Below are positions 12,952 to 24,366 of a DNA stretch of 64,000 nt, in pieces. This DNA is from Triangularia verruculosa (taxonomy: Eukaryota; Ascomycota; Sordariomycetes; Sordariales; Podosporaceae): assembly GCA_033296885.1 (NCBI GenBank), contig MU863914.1, forward strand, positions 124,001 to 188,000, read 5' to 3'. The notes below the pieces were generated by a model. That model did not search any database. It saw nothing but the letters and a program-made list of their open reading frames with translations, and was not told the origin of the DNA. Both the position numbers and the translations under genes were made by a program. Position 1 is the stretch's first letter, and each line of letters starts with the position of its first letter.

Positions 12952-15900
12952 CAGGGTCAGGTCCCTTCTCTTCCACCCTTCCCAAACCAGAAAAGTTGAC
13001 GATCCCAGTGCCACGTCTCGTCTCTTATTTCTGGTTTTCGACTCCTCAATTTCAATCTAAAACCACGTGGTATCCATATCGCACTCCCATTCAAGGTAAC
13101 CTGAAAATCAATGATTCGCTGGTTAATTTGGAGAGAGCATCCTTTTCATTCGACAGAGGGCAACCAAAGCTAGCGGAACAGGAAAGCCACAGGGGAAATA
13201 TTGGAGACAGATGCCGTTCGAGCTGACATCATCACTGGATTGATGCAACTCTGGGCTTGAAGCTAGGTCATTTTCTCCGTCCATCGTGTCCCGACGTGTT
13301 CCTGACTTCTTGGTGGGTGTCACTCGCTTTGAAGCCGGCAGCAGAGAAAGCTAAGCCGGCATGGCCGTCGCAGCGAGCCAACAATAATGAGACCGAATGC
13401 CGTAAAACACCGAACCGAACACGTCAGGAAGGAGTAAGATGCGAGGAAAAAGCAAGACGCCAAGTAGCCGTCAATCGATAACTCCGTCTAGGCATGAGTG
13501 GCATGCAAAATCGAACCTCACGGTGTTGAATCTTGGGCGGCAGCTTTGTCCCTAGCTCAACTTTGATGTGCTCTCGGACCACATCACGACCGATGATGGG
13601 TGCAGTGTGGGGAGTATCCAGTTCTGGTACCGAACATGGGGGAGCTGATTGTCGATGGCTGGCTTGCCGACTAGTATCGACACCAACCTGGAAAGGGATT
13701 AGCGGGTGGACGAATCGAAAAGCCGTTGCAACGTAACGGTTAAGACAAGGCCAGAAAATTTAACAGCTTACCCGACCGAACCAGCTGCGGACGAGGGCCG
13801 GTACTTCGATGACGGATCGGGCTGGCTGGCTGTCAAATAAACTTGTTGGTTATCACCGGACCAGACCGGACCAAACCGAATACTGGCTCGACACAGGAAC
13901 CAACAGCAAGGTAGATGTGCTAGCAAAGGGCAGAAGAAGCAGCAGAAAAGCACCAAGAACCAGAATAACAAACCCCCCACATCAAAGCTAACCCGTGACC
14001 TCATCATCCTCATCATCAGAGCCCAACACGGATATTCCCTTGTCCTTGCCCTTCTCGTCGCGCCGAAAGAGGTCAGATGGACAAAGACAAGCCTGCCCGG
14101 CTCTGCTTTACTGGTTCTTTGGATACGGTGCAAGGCGATGGATGAGGGGGGCCCATGTCCGGCAACCATGATTGGTTTTTTTCTGCAGTCCTGACGCGAT
14201 GTAACAGCGGCGCACAGAGCTGTTGAAAGTGGAGAGCCCTTGGCCCCTGGCCGTTTCGGCGGGAAGAGGTTGGTTGGTCTGGTGTTAACGGCACACCCTT
14301 CCCCCCTTGCCAACTTGCCAGGTGGTGGACAATCTCGCTCCACTCGTCACCATCGATGGTGCAGGGTCCGTATGTAGATTGTGGTATTTGGCCACGGTAA
14401 ATTTAGCATCACAATGCTCCGTTGTCGATATTGGAGATGAATGCTTGGTGCTGTAAATGAAGGGCCTGGAGGCCGTCAGGTCATGTGGCCTGTTAACCTA
14501 GCACGTACTCTGATGGGGTTCCTGCCCATCATCAGTGACAGAGGGGAAGAAGAGGGGTTTCTTGATGAGATGAGGGGAAATGCTGATGTCGTCGTGCGGA
14601 GAAAGATGACCGGACCTGTCGGGGAGCTTCACGCACGACGTGAGTGCGTGAGCAAGAGCAGGGGCAGGAGGCTGCGAGGCTCCCCCATGGCCCATCGAGG
14701 TCTGCTCTTCACACCCTCCTGTAGCCGGACCTTTCCCCTAGTGGTCGACCTCAGCAACACATGCATCTGATGACTCGAATCTGGTGTAGAATGTGTGCGG
14801 ATGAGTGCCGGGTCGACAGCCGAAAGTCAGCGAAGGATCCGGGTTTGCGCGTACCATCCCGTGTCATGCCCACTGCCAGCGGACCTCAATATAAAAAAGC
14901 CCGGTCATCCTTGGAGCAGCTGAGTTCAAGTCGCAAAGCTTCTTCAAGAAGGTCCCAAAGAGATAACAAGGCCTTGGGTCCGGAACCGAGCTAGCATCCG
15001 ATGCTGGACTTCAACCAAGACGCTGAGCAGAGCCTTTCTTCCAGACAAACTGTGTCCCATAACATGATGTTTGACGGATTTCTTGCCCGCATCACTGGGG
15101 TCGCATTGATGGTCGCATATCCAGGAGGATAGAGTAGCCGTGAAAGTATGCGTGTCTCCCCGTTCCCTGTCGTGTGTTCTCTCAACGACCAAGAGCTGCT
15201 GCGTGCCGCAGTGACATCGCGGGCTATGGCGAGGGCGAAGGTTACTACGAAGGACGTCGTCTTGCCACCTGAACTTTACTTTGGTATGAGATGGGCCGAG
15301 CTCGCAGGCCTGGTATCCCGATCTGGCTTTGGCAGGCAGCCCTCGTCAGCATCAGTCCAAATTGGGATTGCTTCGAGGTCCTGAAAGATGCCGAGAGTCC
15401 AAGTTGGCAAAGCTCGCGTATGCAGGCGCTCGAACAAGTTGCAGGCGAAACCCGTTCAGTATTTGCAGTTCAGTAACCATATGGTGCTCATCACTGGTTC
15501 CGTTGTGGGTGACGGTCCAGTATTGTTTGCATCCATCAGGCCGCCCAGAGGAATCCTGAGGGAATCTCGAATGTCGAGTCCAGACATGGATGACTGTGTT
15601 GAGCTGGCGCGTTGCTGTTCTTCCCTTCTCCCGAAGGGGACCTTGCAGAAAAATACCAGGTGCTGTCGACGTGGTCATTAATGGCGTACCTAGCGTATTA
15701 GTGACTGGCAGTGTGGTACTAAGGCCGGACGAGGGGAGGGGTGGCAGGTGTCGTTGAGAATCACAAACAACAGATCGGCCAGGGCCCCCGCCCCGCAGAT
15801 CGGATTCGGTGGTGTCTTCCTTTTCCAGACAGCTTCGTGAGCTGTTCCAACTCTTTTGGTTGGTGACGAGACTCTGAAGAGTTGTTGCCAAGCGTCACAA

Positions 15901-17213
15901 TGGGAGCTTGTCTGTCGACACCTGCTGGCCAGTGTCATTTCGCACAGACCGGGTGTTCATTGGCACTCATTTCACACCCTGTTTTGCGTTGCTTCCGCCT
16001 CCGATCGAGGACACAACCCGCGCACCTCCAGCCCTGAACCCTGCTCCATGTTGCGCCAGTTTCAAAAACTGCCGCCTTGATGGTGTTGAGAATTGGCGAT
16101 TGACAACGGGAGCCGACTGAAATTGTCTCGGAAATTTGTTTCAAGAATCTGTCCGCCCCTAGCTTCGTCAGTCGTTTGTAGCTATGACCACCGGTTCGCG
16201 ATTGATAACATCACCCGCAGGCGAGTGCGAGCAGGTTGAAGCCAAGAGCGAGCGTTGTGATGTGGAGTGAGACAAATCAGTTACGAGCATCACATGCTTC
16301 CGATGAGATATCAAGAGACGATGTCGTATTCAAGCTGCAGGCAACTTAGGTAGTCATGCTCCCAGGTGAAGATCACCAGGTCGTCTAACGGATGGTATTG
16401 TTTCTGAATGTCAGCTCCGGTACAGTTGAGGAATCAAACAAAGATTCAGGTACCTATTCAAAGTATCACGAGCCAAACGGATACTCGTGCTACTTATCTA
16501 TCAACATGCATTGTTTTCTCTCCGGGTCGAAACGGCATGATGTACTCAGATTGAAAGATGAATGTAAAAGTAGGTACCTTGGCTGAAGTTAATTAGTAGT
16601 TGGTAGATACTAAGGATCATTCAGTTCGTACACTATAGTAAATGCTTGAGACCGGTATAGACTCAATGCCACCACACCACGGACTTTTGGAACTGACAGA
16701 AGCTTTTACCGTAATGGTTCACAGTACCGTTTACCTCTTTCATCATTTTCAATCTTACTGCCACCGTCGTCGAATTCAAAGACGAGTGGTAGCCTCAAGA
16801 CATAAAGATGTATGCATGGACTCTAGAACACTCTGCGAGTTCAAGAGAAGTATATGTTAATTAATGTATGAAAAACACAAGGAATTCTAAACTGAAATTT
16901 GGAATTAAAAAAGAACAACATCCCGCTCCACATCAAGACTCCAGATCAAGTGAGCACGACTGATCTACTGATACAGAAATCGTCGACCTCAAATCGTCAC
17001 TTCCAACAACTTAGCACCTAAAACTGAAAATCACTAGAAAGAGAGTCCAGTCCGGCGTATATGGCGTAGTCTCCCACTGGAGGCACAACAAGAATTGTAT
17101 CCAAGACAAAAATATGCCTGGAATTGGTCAGTTATATTCTAAGTAGTCAATCCATGCCAATAGGTATTGAGCTTATCGATCACTTACAACATCTCCTTCC
17201 CAACTACCAAGCC
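12952..17213. other. Stretch without a convincing gene (4.3 kb)
   Basis: Several open frames of 100-190 codons occur on both strands (for example 13768-14343 and 15352-15891, minus), but none shows a conserved domain or consistent codon use. From about 16380 the DNA becomes noticeably AT-richer. I see no RNA gene. Confidence 0.5.
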
Positions 17214-17438
17214 TCACATGTTGTTTGGATAGCCTTCATATGCATGGTACCCATATTTGTGCCCACAGCCTCGGGTTCGACACACGTCTTTGATATTAGG
17301 CGACGCGTTGCCACTGAACTTTGTGCACGAGCACTCGCTGCAACTGAGGTCATCCTTGGCGTGCACTTTCGCAGGGACAGTCGATGTCCCCGAGTTTGGA
17401 ATGGGTTTAGGCAAAGGGAGGGTTTGCTTGTTAGGCAT
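17214..17438 (-). CDS. Small Cys/His-rich protein, 74 aa
   Basis: This is a complete short frame with a good start context (CAACAATGCC). The N-terminal half is Lys/Pro-rich. The C-terminal half carries CSECSC, then F, then a CRTRGCGH motif followed by a second His (YGYH), which together could bind one or two zinc ions. A C-x2-C-x-C...C-x3/4-C-x-H-x4-H arrangement resembles the small zinc motif of FAM221-like and some fungal proteins; that comparison is from memory. There is no signal peptide. A TATAAA box lies about 100 bp upstream (17540-17545). Its function is unknown. Confidence 0.5.
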   Translation of the reverse strand: MPNKQTLPLPKPIPNSGTSTVPAKVHAKDDLSCSECSCTKFSGNASPNIKDVCRTRGCGHKYGYHAYEGYPNNM

Positions 17439-17539
17439 TGTTGCTGGAATATCGTATAGGTTCTTTGAAGATGGGGAAGACGAATTGTTGTAAGATACTG
17501 GTGGAATGCTCGTCAGATTTGAGTGCCAGGGAGATGAGC

Positions 17540-17545
17540 TTTATA
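17540..17545 (-). promoter_or_regulatory. TATA box for the small Cys/His-rich ORF
   Basis: TATAAA on the minus strand, 102 bp before the ATG at 17438, followed by CATC-type possible start sites. This is ordinary core-promoter spacing for a fungal gene. Confidence 0.45.
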
Positions 17546-18195
17546 CCTCACTATGCTATGTTGATTCAAACACGCGTTTGCTGGTACATTTCTTACAGAG
17601 GTGACTACTACCCAGTCTGCTACAAGATTGATTATAATTGAAACAGTCCGTCAGCCTCTGTTCCAAATTTATGCATGAAACACCTAGAATATTGAGGTCT
17701 CTGACTTTGGGGATACGCAACTGGCCGGCTGAAGGTTTCACATGCGCCATGCTGGCCATTTCTCACATGAGCCGGTCGCAGCCTCGTCTTTTATTCTCTG
17801 ATAATACTGAGTATATATGAAATACGCCGCTCCATAGGTTCAACGCCGTAGCCATTGTAGGTATGACCGTGGCATGAAAAGCGACGACATATCAACTGAG
17901 CATTATCATCTTTCCTATTCAATGGTGTGAACCAGCAATCTCACCAAGAGGTTGTATCACCAGTATATAAAAAGACAATAATCACAATCTGTTAGAGTCA
18001 ACAACCTTGTTGGGTGCAAATTCGGCTAGCCATGGGGGTGATGGCAGTCAGGAGAAATGTCTCATGTAAAGATGGAAAGGGCAACCCCCAGTGTCACCGC
18101 CACCCCCGACACCTTTGCTCCTTCCCAACCCATCCTTTATAACCCGCATTTTCTCTCAGCCAAATATCTGAGAGCAAAAGAGCGGCCAGGCCGTA

Positions 18196-18409
18196 TGGTG
18201 CAGCGGTCAACCGCGACGCACCGTGGATTCCTCTGAACCTGCCGTCTGGTTCGCTCTGATCTCCCGGAAACCCCACCCCCCAGCCCTATGATGCTCCTGG
18301 CTGGAATGCCTCTAGTGGAGGGTTCGATTCCTTTTTGGAGACGTACCTTTTCAACTTGTTCAATTTTCTTTTTACATAACAAACGAAGGGGCTTCCTCGA
18401 CGCCCCTTC
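18196..18409 (+). ncRNA. Possible Pol III transcription unit (A box, B box, T run, hairpin)
   Basis: TGGTGCAGCGG at 18196-18206 fits the Pol III A-box consensus exactly, and GGTTCGATTCC at 18321-18331 fits the B box exactly, 125 bp apart. Five Ts follow directly at 18332-18336. A perfect 8-bp hairpin (GAAGGGGC, 9-nt loop, GCCCCTTC) lies at 18385-18409, after a second T-rich stretch. The A-box half resembles the start of tRNA-Gln, but the flanks do not pair to form an acceptor stem, so it is not a normal tRNA. Options are a tRNA-derived SINE, a tRNA relic, or a non-coding RNA with a tRNA-like promoter. Extent and identity are uncertain. Confidence 0.35.
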
Positions 18410-18885
18410 CCCAACGCCCAGTCTGGGGAACTCACGTTCCTGCCTCTGTCAATTTTTGTTTGTCCACTCTTTCTAAAATTACCGAGACTGCTCAACTGTT
18501 TCCTGCAGCAGTGGTTCGATGCTCTGAACGGCAACCGGGAGTTACTTGCTTGATGCGAGCCAGTGACACTGGACCCGCCCGCACACTGTCGCCTGTCAAG
18601 TCAACGCCCACCGTTGGTATCGTTTGGGATTACCTTACGAGATTTGCCCGTTGAACACCTTCCTCCCTTCCTTTCTTTGAGTCTGATGACCGCAAAGTGT
18701 CCACTTTTCGGTGAGTATAAACCCCCCCTCAGGAGCAGATTTCCTCTCAACCTCGCTGCTGTCAAGAGGTGTTTTTCACCCGATATTAAGGTCAAACAGT
18801 AAATAGAAATACCAAGATTCCATTGCTATGCTCGGTCGGTAGGTAGTCAAAGGCGGCCAACCTCAACCTCAACATCCTCCACCTC

Positions 18886-19970
18886 TCACTTCCCATAGTT
18901 CCCATCAAACCACCCTTGCGTCTTATAATCCCCCCCTAGAACCGTCTCAACCGCCACAGGCCCCCCAAGCTTCCTCGAAAAACTCGCCCTCGTCCCGCTC
19001 GCCCCCGCGCCCGAATTGGCATACTCCCCAAAATACACATTACTCGTCCTCTCATCCCCCGTATTCCAAATCCTCCACCCGGCTCCGTTCACCACGGCGC
19101 TCATCGCCGTGTTCTGGAACACCACCCTCGCGTACTCCCTCCAGGGTCTGCCCAGGTAATACGCCCCGTTGGTGACGGCCTGTCCTGACTTGGCGGCGAT
19201 GTTGCAGTTGTTGAAGACGTAGTAATTGGGGGAGGTGGAGCTTGATCTTCCCGAGGCTGAATTGATGTATCAGTAAATGTTGGCTTGGGAGAGGGGAGAA
19301 AGGAAGGGGGGGGCTTACCAGTGATGTACCCCACCGAAGAGGCCAAAACTCGAATATCGCACTTCTCAAACCATGCTGGTGCCTCCTGTCCAAAGATGAA
19401 ATCGGTCACCCCGACGATTTCACAGACGGAGTAATACTGCTTTCCCTTGTTGGCCAACACAGTATCCTGGTACCCTTGGAATGAGCAGCCGTAGTACCCG
19501 CTGTCCGCATACGCGGACAAGGCCACGGCCTGGCTCCCCTTTCCGTAGCTGTTCACGATGTTGAGGTTGTACACCTTTACCCCGTTGGCTTTTACCCTCA
19601 GAGTACCGGTCTCATCGTTAGAGGCTCCGGTGTTGGCTTGGGATTTCCCCTGAACGATCGTGACGCTGTTGGATTGGTAGGTTGCGGCGTTGGTCGTGCT
19701 GCCGTAGATGGACAAGGGAGATTTGATGGTTGCGGGGATGAGGACTTGTTCGGTGTAGGTGCCGGGGTAGAGGAAGATGCAGACTGGGGCGGTGGATGAT
19801 GTTGAGAGTGAGGAGATGGCTGAGGACAGGGTTGAGAACTGGGCCGAGTGGGTTGAGGGGGTCTTGGAGACTCGGATGCAGGAGGAGGAAGGCGGGGAGG
19901 TTCGCGTTTGGGCTAGGGCTGGAGTGAGGAGCCCTATCAGAGGTGCTACCGAAAAGAGGGAGAGGTGCAT
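18886..19970 (-). CDS. Pectin methylesterase (CE8), secreted
   Basis: It removes methyl esters from homogalacturonan, opening pectin to lyases and polygalacturonases outside the cell. Exons are 19319-19970 and 18886-19256 with a 62-bp intron (GTAAG...TTCAG), giving 340 residues, the normal fungal size. An N-terminal signal peptide ends near residue 20 (PALA-QT). Family motifs in order: GTYTE (70-74), QAV (147-149), GYQDT with catalytic Asp169, TDFIFG with catalytic Asp190, and YLGRPW with Arg254/Trp256. There is no carbohydrate-binding module. It lies about 1 kb downstream of the LPMO on the same strand. AT-rich TATA-like sequence lies about 75 bp upstream of the ATG. The assignment is firm. 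Confidence 0.95.
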
Positions 19971-21013
19971 TTTGGCGGTTGGTGGGTAAGGGGTTGGAGG
20001 TGATGGGATTCTAGGAGGGTAAGGGGGGGTATAAAGGCGATATATAAGGTAGCGGTGCCAACCAGTAGATCACATCCGAGATAGATTCTGAATGACACGG
20101 AAAATCTTGACAAGTTACCTAGTCGATGGGACTTGAAGTGCTACCACGGCGAAACACTTATTGGAGACGATGCGGGCCAAGAGAGGTCGTTGAGATCGGA
20201 GAAATGCCAAATCGGGAAAGATTCGAGTGAGGTAATTGGTGGACATTTACATTCCCTCCCTACCTACACTTCAAAGCGAGTGAGGTAGCGCCATAAGGCC
20301 GTTCCACTTTGCTCCGTGTGTTCTTTTATCCTAGTGTCTTTTCCAGTTGAAGTTGAAGAGGGTCTGGTTTGAAGGGAGTTGGACGTTGTTTCTCAAGAGT
20401 TGGACTACCCCTCTTTGTTGTCGCCAGTCGTCATCCTTTACCACAGAAAATGATCAAAAAGCGGCTGTTTAGCCGACAACGAGTGGTGCGCATCTACATC
20501 TACATCTACATCCCGGCATTGCGGATCCCTTGGTATCATCGGTTGGGTACCTGCAATGTCAAGTAGATACAATGCAGAGCCAGTTGCGGCAGCTTCTGGC
20601 ATCTTGGATCGGCACTCTTTGCAACAGAAGACTTTTACTGATGAGCTTCGGTCTGTCTTACACATCAAGGAACAAAGATTTTGAACAAAAGAGTCATATT
20701 TGTTCAACCCCGGGGGTCACCCATGTGAGCCAGTCGTTGACTACATATGCCCGTCCCTCCCAGATGAAAGTCCCTGGAAGAAACTAAAAAGTGTACAAAA
20801 AGAAGAAAAGTAGCAAAGCCATATATATACATGAGAATAAAAGCTGTAGTTTTATTTGGGGTCTTGCAGCTTCTGATCCCTCAAACATGCGAGGATACCA
20901 TCAAGCTGAAGCCCATGAACGTTGGGTGCGCCGGGCTGAAAGAATTGCTTTGTATGCACATCGAAAATCGAACTCAAAAGGTTTCTTCTCTCAAAAAAGA
21001 CGAGATAGACCGT
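19971..21013. other. Intergenic region, pectinesterase promoter and LPMO 3' end
   Basis: There is no gene here. TATATA-type sequence at about 20040-20050 sits in promoter position for the pectinesterase. A CATCTA triplet repeat lies near 20490-20510. The LPMO 3' untranslated region is at the right side. Confidence 0.6.
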
Positions 21014-22060
21014 TTAGGCACGGGCGACCTTGCGGAGGTGGCGGCGGCCGAGGCCAGGGCAGCGGGTGGGCTGGGGGCGGGTGCTGATGGGGCGGCGGGT
21101 GCTGGTCTGGACAGGCACGGCAGTCTGAGCCGCAGAAGTCTCAACGGAGGCAGCAGAGGTCTGGACGACAGATGTGACGATGGTGGTAGGACTGGGGACA
21201 ACGTTGACAGGGGTGGTGGTGGCAATGGGAGCGGGAGCGTTGGTGGCAGCGCCGGTCACAGCAGTGGCAGAGGAGACGATAGCGGAGGAGCCCTGAGGAA
21301 CGGGAGCGAAGCCGGCGGGGAGAGCGGGGCCCGGGATAGGGTAGCTGTCGAGGGAGCGGTAGATGTTGAAGCGGATACCAGCATCGGTGGGGGTGTAGAG
21401 GGAAGTACCCTTGACACCCTGGGGAAGAACAGTTCCGGAACCAGTGACCTCAATGTTGATGCACTGAGGATAGTTCTGGGCGCCATTGAGGTCAAAACCA
21501 GAGTGAAGAGCGATGATCTCGTGGCGGAGAACATACTGGCCGGGGCGAATGTTGGCGGGAATCTTGACCATCCAGCTGTTGTTGTTGTCAATGAGCACAT
21601 CGGAAGCCCAGCGACCAGGGGCCTGGGAACCGTCGACAAGACCAGCCTCGGCAATCTTGAAGAACTCGAGAGCAGTCTTCTCGATCTTGTCGCAGCCAGT
21701 GCTACCGCACGAGGCAAGGTAGTCAATGACGGGGCCGTGGTGAGACTCGGGCCAGGTATCCCACTGAAGAAAGACGCTGTCACCGGCGGCAACAACAATG
21801 CGGCCCTGGCCGTTGGCCGAGTTCCGGTGGCAGATGATGTCGCTGGAGGCGAAGGACTCGGGGCCGACGAAGCCGTTGTCAGTGTTGGAAGCAGTCCAGG
21901 CAGCAACCTTGGGAGGGTTCTGAGTGTAGGGGAAGACGTTGATGTCGTAGCCCTGGAAGGAGGCACCGTTGATGACGACGTTCTTGACGTGGCCGTGAGC
22001 GTTGACGGCGGCAGCGCCGGCCAGAGCGGCGAGGAGAGTCTTGGAGGTGAAGGAAGGCAT
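21014..22060 (-). CDS. AA9 lytic polysaccharide monooxygenase (former GH61), secreted
   Basis: Copper enzyme that oxidatively cleaves cellulose or related glucans and boosts cellulases. One exon, 348 residues. The signal peptide ends at NA-HGHV, exposing His22 as the N-terminal copper ligand (mature His1). The second ligand lies in SHHGPVIDYL (about mature residue 86), and the axial/active-site block is the YPQCINIEV segment. The catalytic domain ends near residue 245. A Ser/Thr/Pro/Ala-rich tail follows (about 250-330) and ends in a short basic stretch, with no cellulose-binding CBM1. The ATG sits right before the signal peptide. The gene produces a full-length antisense open frame (20831-22084, plus), which is a codon-bias shadow. 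The family is certain; substrate range cannot be read. Confidence 0.96.
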   Translation of the reverse strand: MPSFTSKTLLAALAGAAAVNAHGHVKNVVINGASFQGYDINVFPYTQNPPKVAAWTASNTDNGFVGPESFASSDIICHRNSANGQGRIVVAAGDSVFLQWDTWPESHHGPVIDYLASCGSTGCDKIEKTALEFFKIAEAGLVDGSQAPGRWASDVLIDNNNSWMVKIPANIRPGQYVLRHEIIALHSGFDLNGAQNYPQCINIEVTGSGTVLPQGVKGTSLYTPTDAGIRFNIYRSLDSYPIPGPALPAGFAPVPQGSSAIVSSATAVTGAATNAPAPIATTTPVNVVPSPTTIVTSVVQTSAASVETSAAQTAVPVQTSTRRPISTRPQPTRCPGLGRRHLRKVARA

Positions 22061-24134
22061 CTTGAAAGGGTGGTTTCGATTTGAGAATGATAGTGCTGAA
22101 AGCGTTGAGCAGGTCCGTCTAGCGGGGGAATTGGTGGTGATAGAGATTGGAAGAAATGTCTTCAGTCAATGAAGTGAGTGTTGGTAGGGTACAATGAATG
22201 TAGTTCGAAAAAAACGAAGGAATGACTCAAAAAATGAATGGCTTTGCTAGAAAGGTCGCGTTGCGCCTGGTGAGAGAAGAAGGAGAGGTGTTGGAGGGAA
22301 GCCATGAGGATATTATATACCTGATCGACAACTTGATCTCATGGTGTGTGATGCCCCCTGGCCAGAAGATGGATGTTTGATCCCTGAACGGTGGCTTTCC
22401 TGCTTTGGGGGGTGGGCGCCGCGACCAAGGATGAGCCCACAATGGCGGACGCATCGTGCGTCCGGCGACAGACCGTGATGACGAAGGCAAACAAGGTGCT
22501 TTCACCCATAGACTCCAGAGAAGCGGATGATTCACTGTTTCAGTAAGATTAGTCTATCCATATTGACGGGAATTCTCATCTTTCCATTCTCTTGTCTCTT
22601 AGAACTACGGTTACCGTCAAGGTCAGATCGACACCCAGGACCTCAAGAATCTTCCAATCCACTTTCAGATAGTGCTGTTGTATCAACCGCGGCATAAAGG
22701 TGAAGCCAAGGGGCGCATGGTAGGCAAACAGGATTGACGCCTGACAAGGGGACATCCCGCTGGAGTTGATCTCCAATGGCGGAGCTGAGGGAGCATTGAC
22801 GACCCAGAAAATAACGGTCCAGGTGAGTTGAAGCGGTTGCTCACCGTCAACGTCGCCTCTGGTGTGGGCGATGGAAGAGAGGTGGGGTCATCCCATGTGT
22901 GCCCATGCTTCTGGAAAGTGATGCGAGGCATGGATGTGTGCAAATCTCAAGAAGTGGTGGTTGGCAGCGCATGATCTGACTTGGGGTTGCCCGGCTGGGA
23001 TTCCGTAATCAAGGCTTGAAACAGGGTCAGGGTTGGCGATGGCCGAAAGCGGGGAGTTTGATGCCGCCGTCGACGTCGTTGGACACTGGTAGGAAACGGG
23101 TTGTGGGCGGCGGCCGGACTGCCGCGGGTCAAATAGTGTAAGGGGAAGACTTATGCAGGGCAGAGCCTCGCTTGTGTCTCTCTGAGCGGGAAAACTCCAC
23201 CACAACCCACGACGACAACTTCATCACCGCTGCTTGCGAGATTCGCTAATCCTTCCAGATGCTCGCGGGTGAACGGTGGCAGGGATTGTGATGGAGGCGC
23301 GAAAGTAGCCGCCGTTGACTGACCGGGATGTGTCTGACCGCCCATGTCGACATCATTCCAGATTGCGGGAAGTCGGGCCGCCTGACTATGATGTTTGCTG
23401 GGAGAAATAGCTGGATGAGAAGAGTGCTTGGAGGGCTTGCCTACGCCGTGTAGACACATCAGTCATTCCATTCAGCATGAGCATGAAACACTCAAGCGCC
23501 AGCTGCTCTGTTGTCCACGGCTGGTGACGCCCAAAATCCATCCCTCTGGTTTCAACGGTAAAGCGGGGTCTTTGATGCTTTCTTCGCTACCAGTTTCCTA
23601 TGACACGTTCCTGTCGATCGGTGCCGCCTTACCGGTAGTGGTCCATTTGACTACTGTCGCTGGCTTAATGCGCATCGCCAGGCACCATGTGCCGGAATGG
23701 TCGTTCTGGGCGCAACGGGCGATCATATGAAGGCAGGTCGTGCGTTATAGTTGTGGAAGGCTGAAAAAGCATTCAATGGATGCGGTTTCGCATGTGGAGA
23801 AACGGAGATGAAAGGGGATGTCACGCCGCTGGGATGCTGAGGAGGTGTGGGGCAGTCCGTGCACCGATCACATTGAAAAGGGTTGGGGTTGGAAATGGCC
23901 AAGATCTTATCAGATGAACGAGGCTTTGAAGATAGCATGTTGGGATAAAAGAGACCAGTCTCCCATGTATCTGAAAGGCCCGAGCCAACGTGTTTTACTC
24001 TCTTCTAAGAGGCCACGTTTGAGTTCATAGAGGTTAGAGAACAATGGCATTTTTACTTAGCAGACTGTATCATTCACGGGCGAGCAAGCACGTCCTACCA
24101 CAACCTGCTTCCACGCCGACATGCGTGAGAAGTC
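22061..24134. other. Intergenic region, 2.1 kb
   Basis: This holds the LPMO promoter at the left. Minus-strand frames at 22227-23459 overlap each other and show no domain. I see no RNA gene. Confidence 0.55.
22308..22324 (-). promoter_or_regulatory. TATA box of the LPMO gene
   Basis: TATATAATA on the minus strand, about 250 bp upstream of the LPMO ATG, is the best TATA element in the promoter. It would imply a leader of roughly 200 nt. A TGACTCA heptamer lies at 22223-22229, which may be chance. Confidence 0.4.
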
Positions 24135-24366
24135 ACGCCGTGGACAAAATAATTGGCACTGCAAGCCAGGATCACACCTTAAAAATAGTAGGAAAGGCCT
24201 ATCAACTATCTTCTTTAGGCTTATTATTATCTTTTCAAGTGTTCTTAATATCTTCCAAGGCCTATTAACTATCTTTTGAGGCCTAGTAATTATCTTTTGA
24301 GGCCTATTAACTATCTTTCAATACTGTATGCCCCCTTTGCAGTGCCAGTTTTTTTGTCCAGGACGT
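24135..24366 (+). mobile_element. Small inverted-repeat (MITE-like) element, copy 1, 232 bp
   Basis: The ends are 30-bp terminal inverted repeats (24135-24164 and 24337-24366) that match at 26 of 30 positions; the shared core includes TGGACAAAA and GGCACTGCAA. Between them lie about six tandem units of roughly 20 bp built on AGGCCTATTAACTATCTTTT. There is no open frame, so it would be non-autonomous. A second, longer copy in the same orientation lies at 26841-27256. No clear target-site duplication could be fixed by eye. Confidence 0.75.

Larger units (their letters stand above)
17439..18885. other. Intergenic region between the small Cys/His ORF and the pectinesterase
   Basis: Apart from the TATA box and the Pol III-like element, no coding frame is convincing. 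The frame at 17556-17759 (minus) contains several cysteines but lacks any recognised pattern. Confidence 0.5.

Noticed and set aside
15352..15891. 179-codon minus-strand frame
   Set aside because: Plausible length but no domain, no codon bias, and overlapping frames on the plus strand.
18186..18260. tRNA-Gln gene suggested by the A box region
   Set aside because: The acceptor, anticodon and T-arm cannot be paired; treated as a Pol III-like element instead.
20831..22084. 417-codon plus-strand frame, Gly/Val/Ala/Asp-rich
   Set aside because: Exact antisense of the AA9 LPMO; composition is that of a codon-bias shadow and it has no domain.
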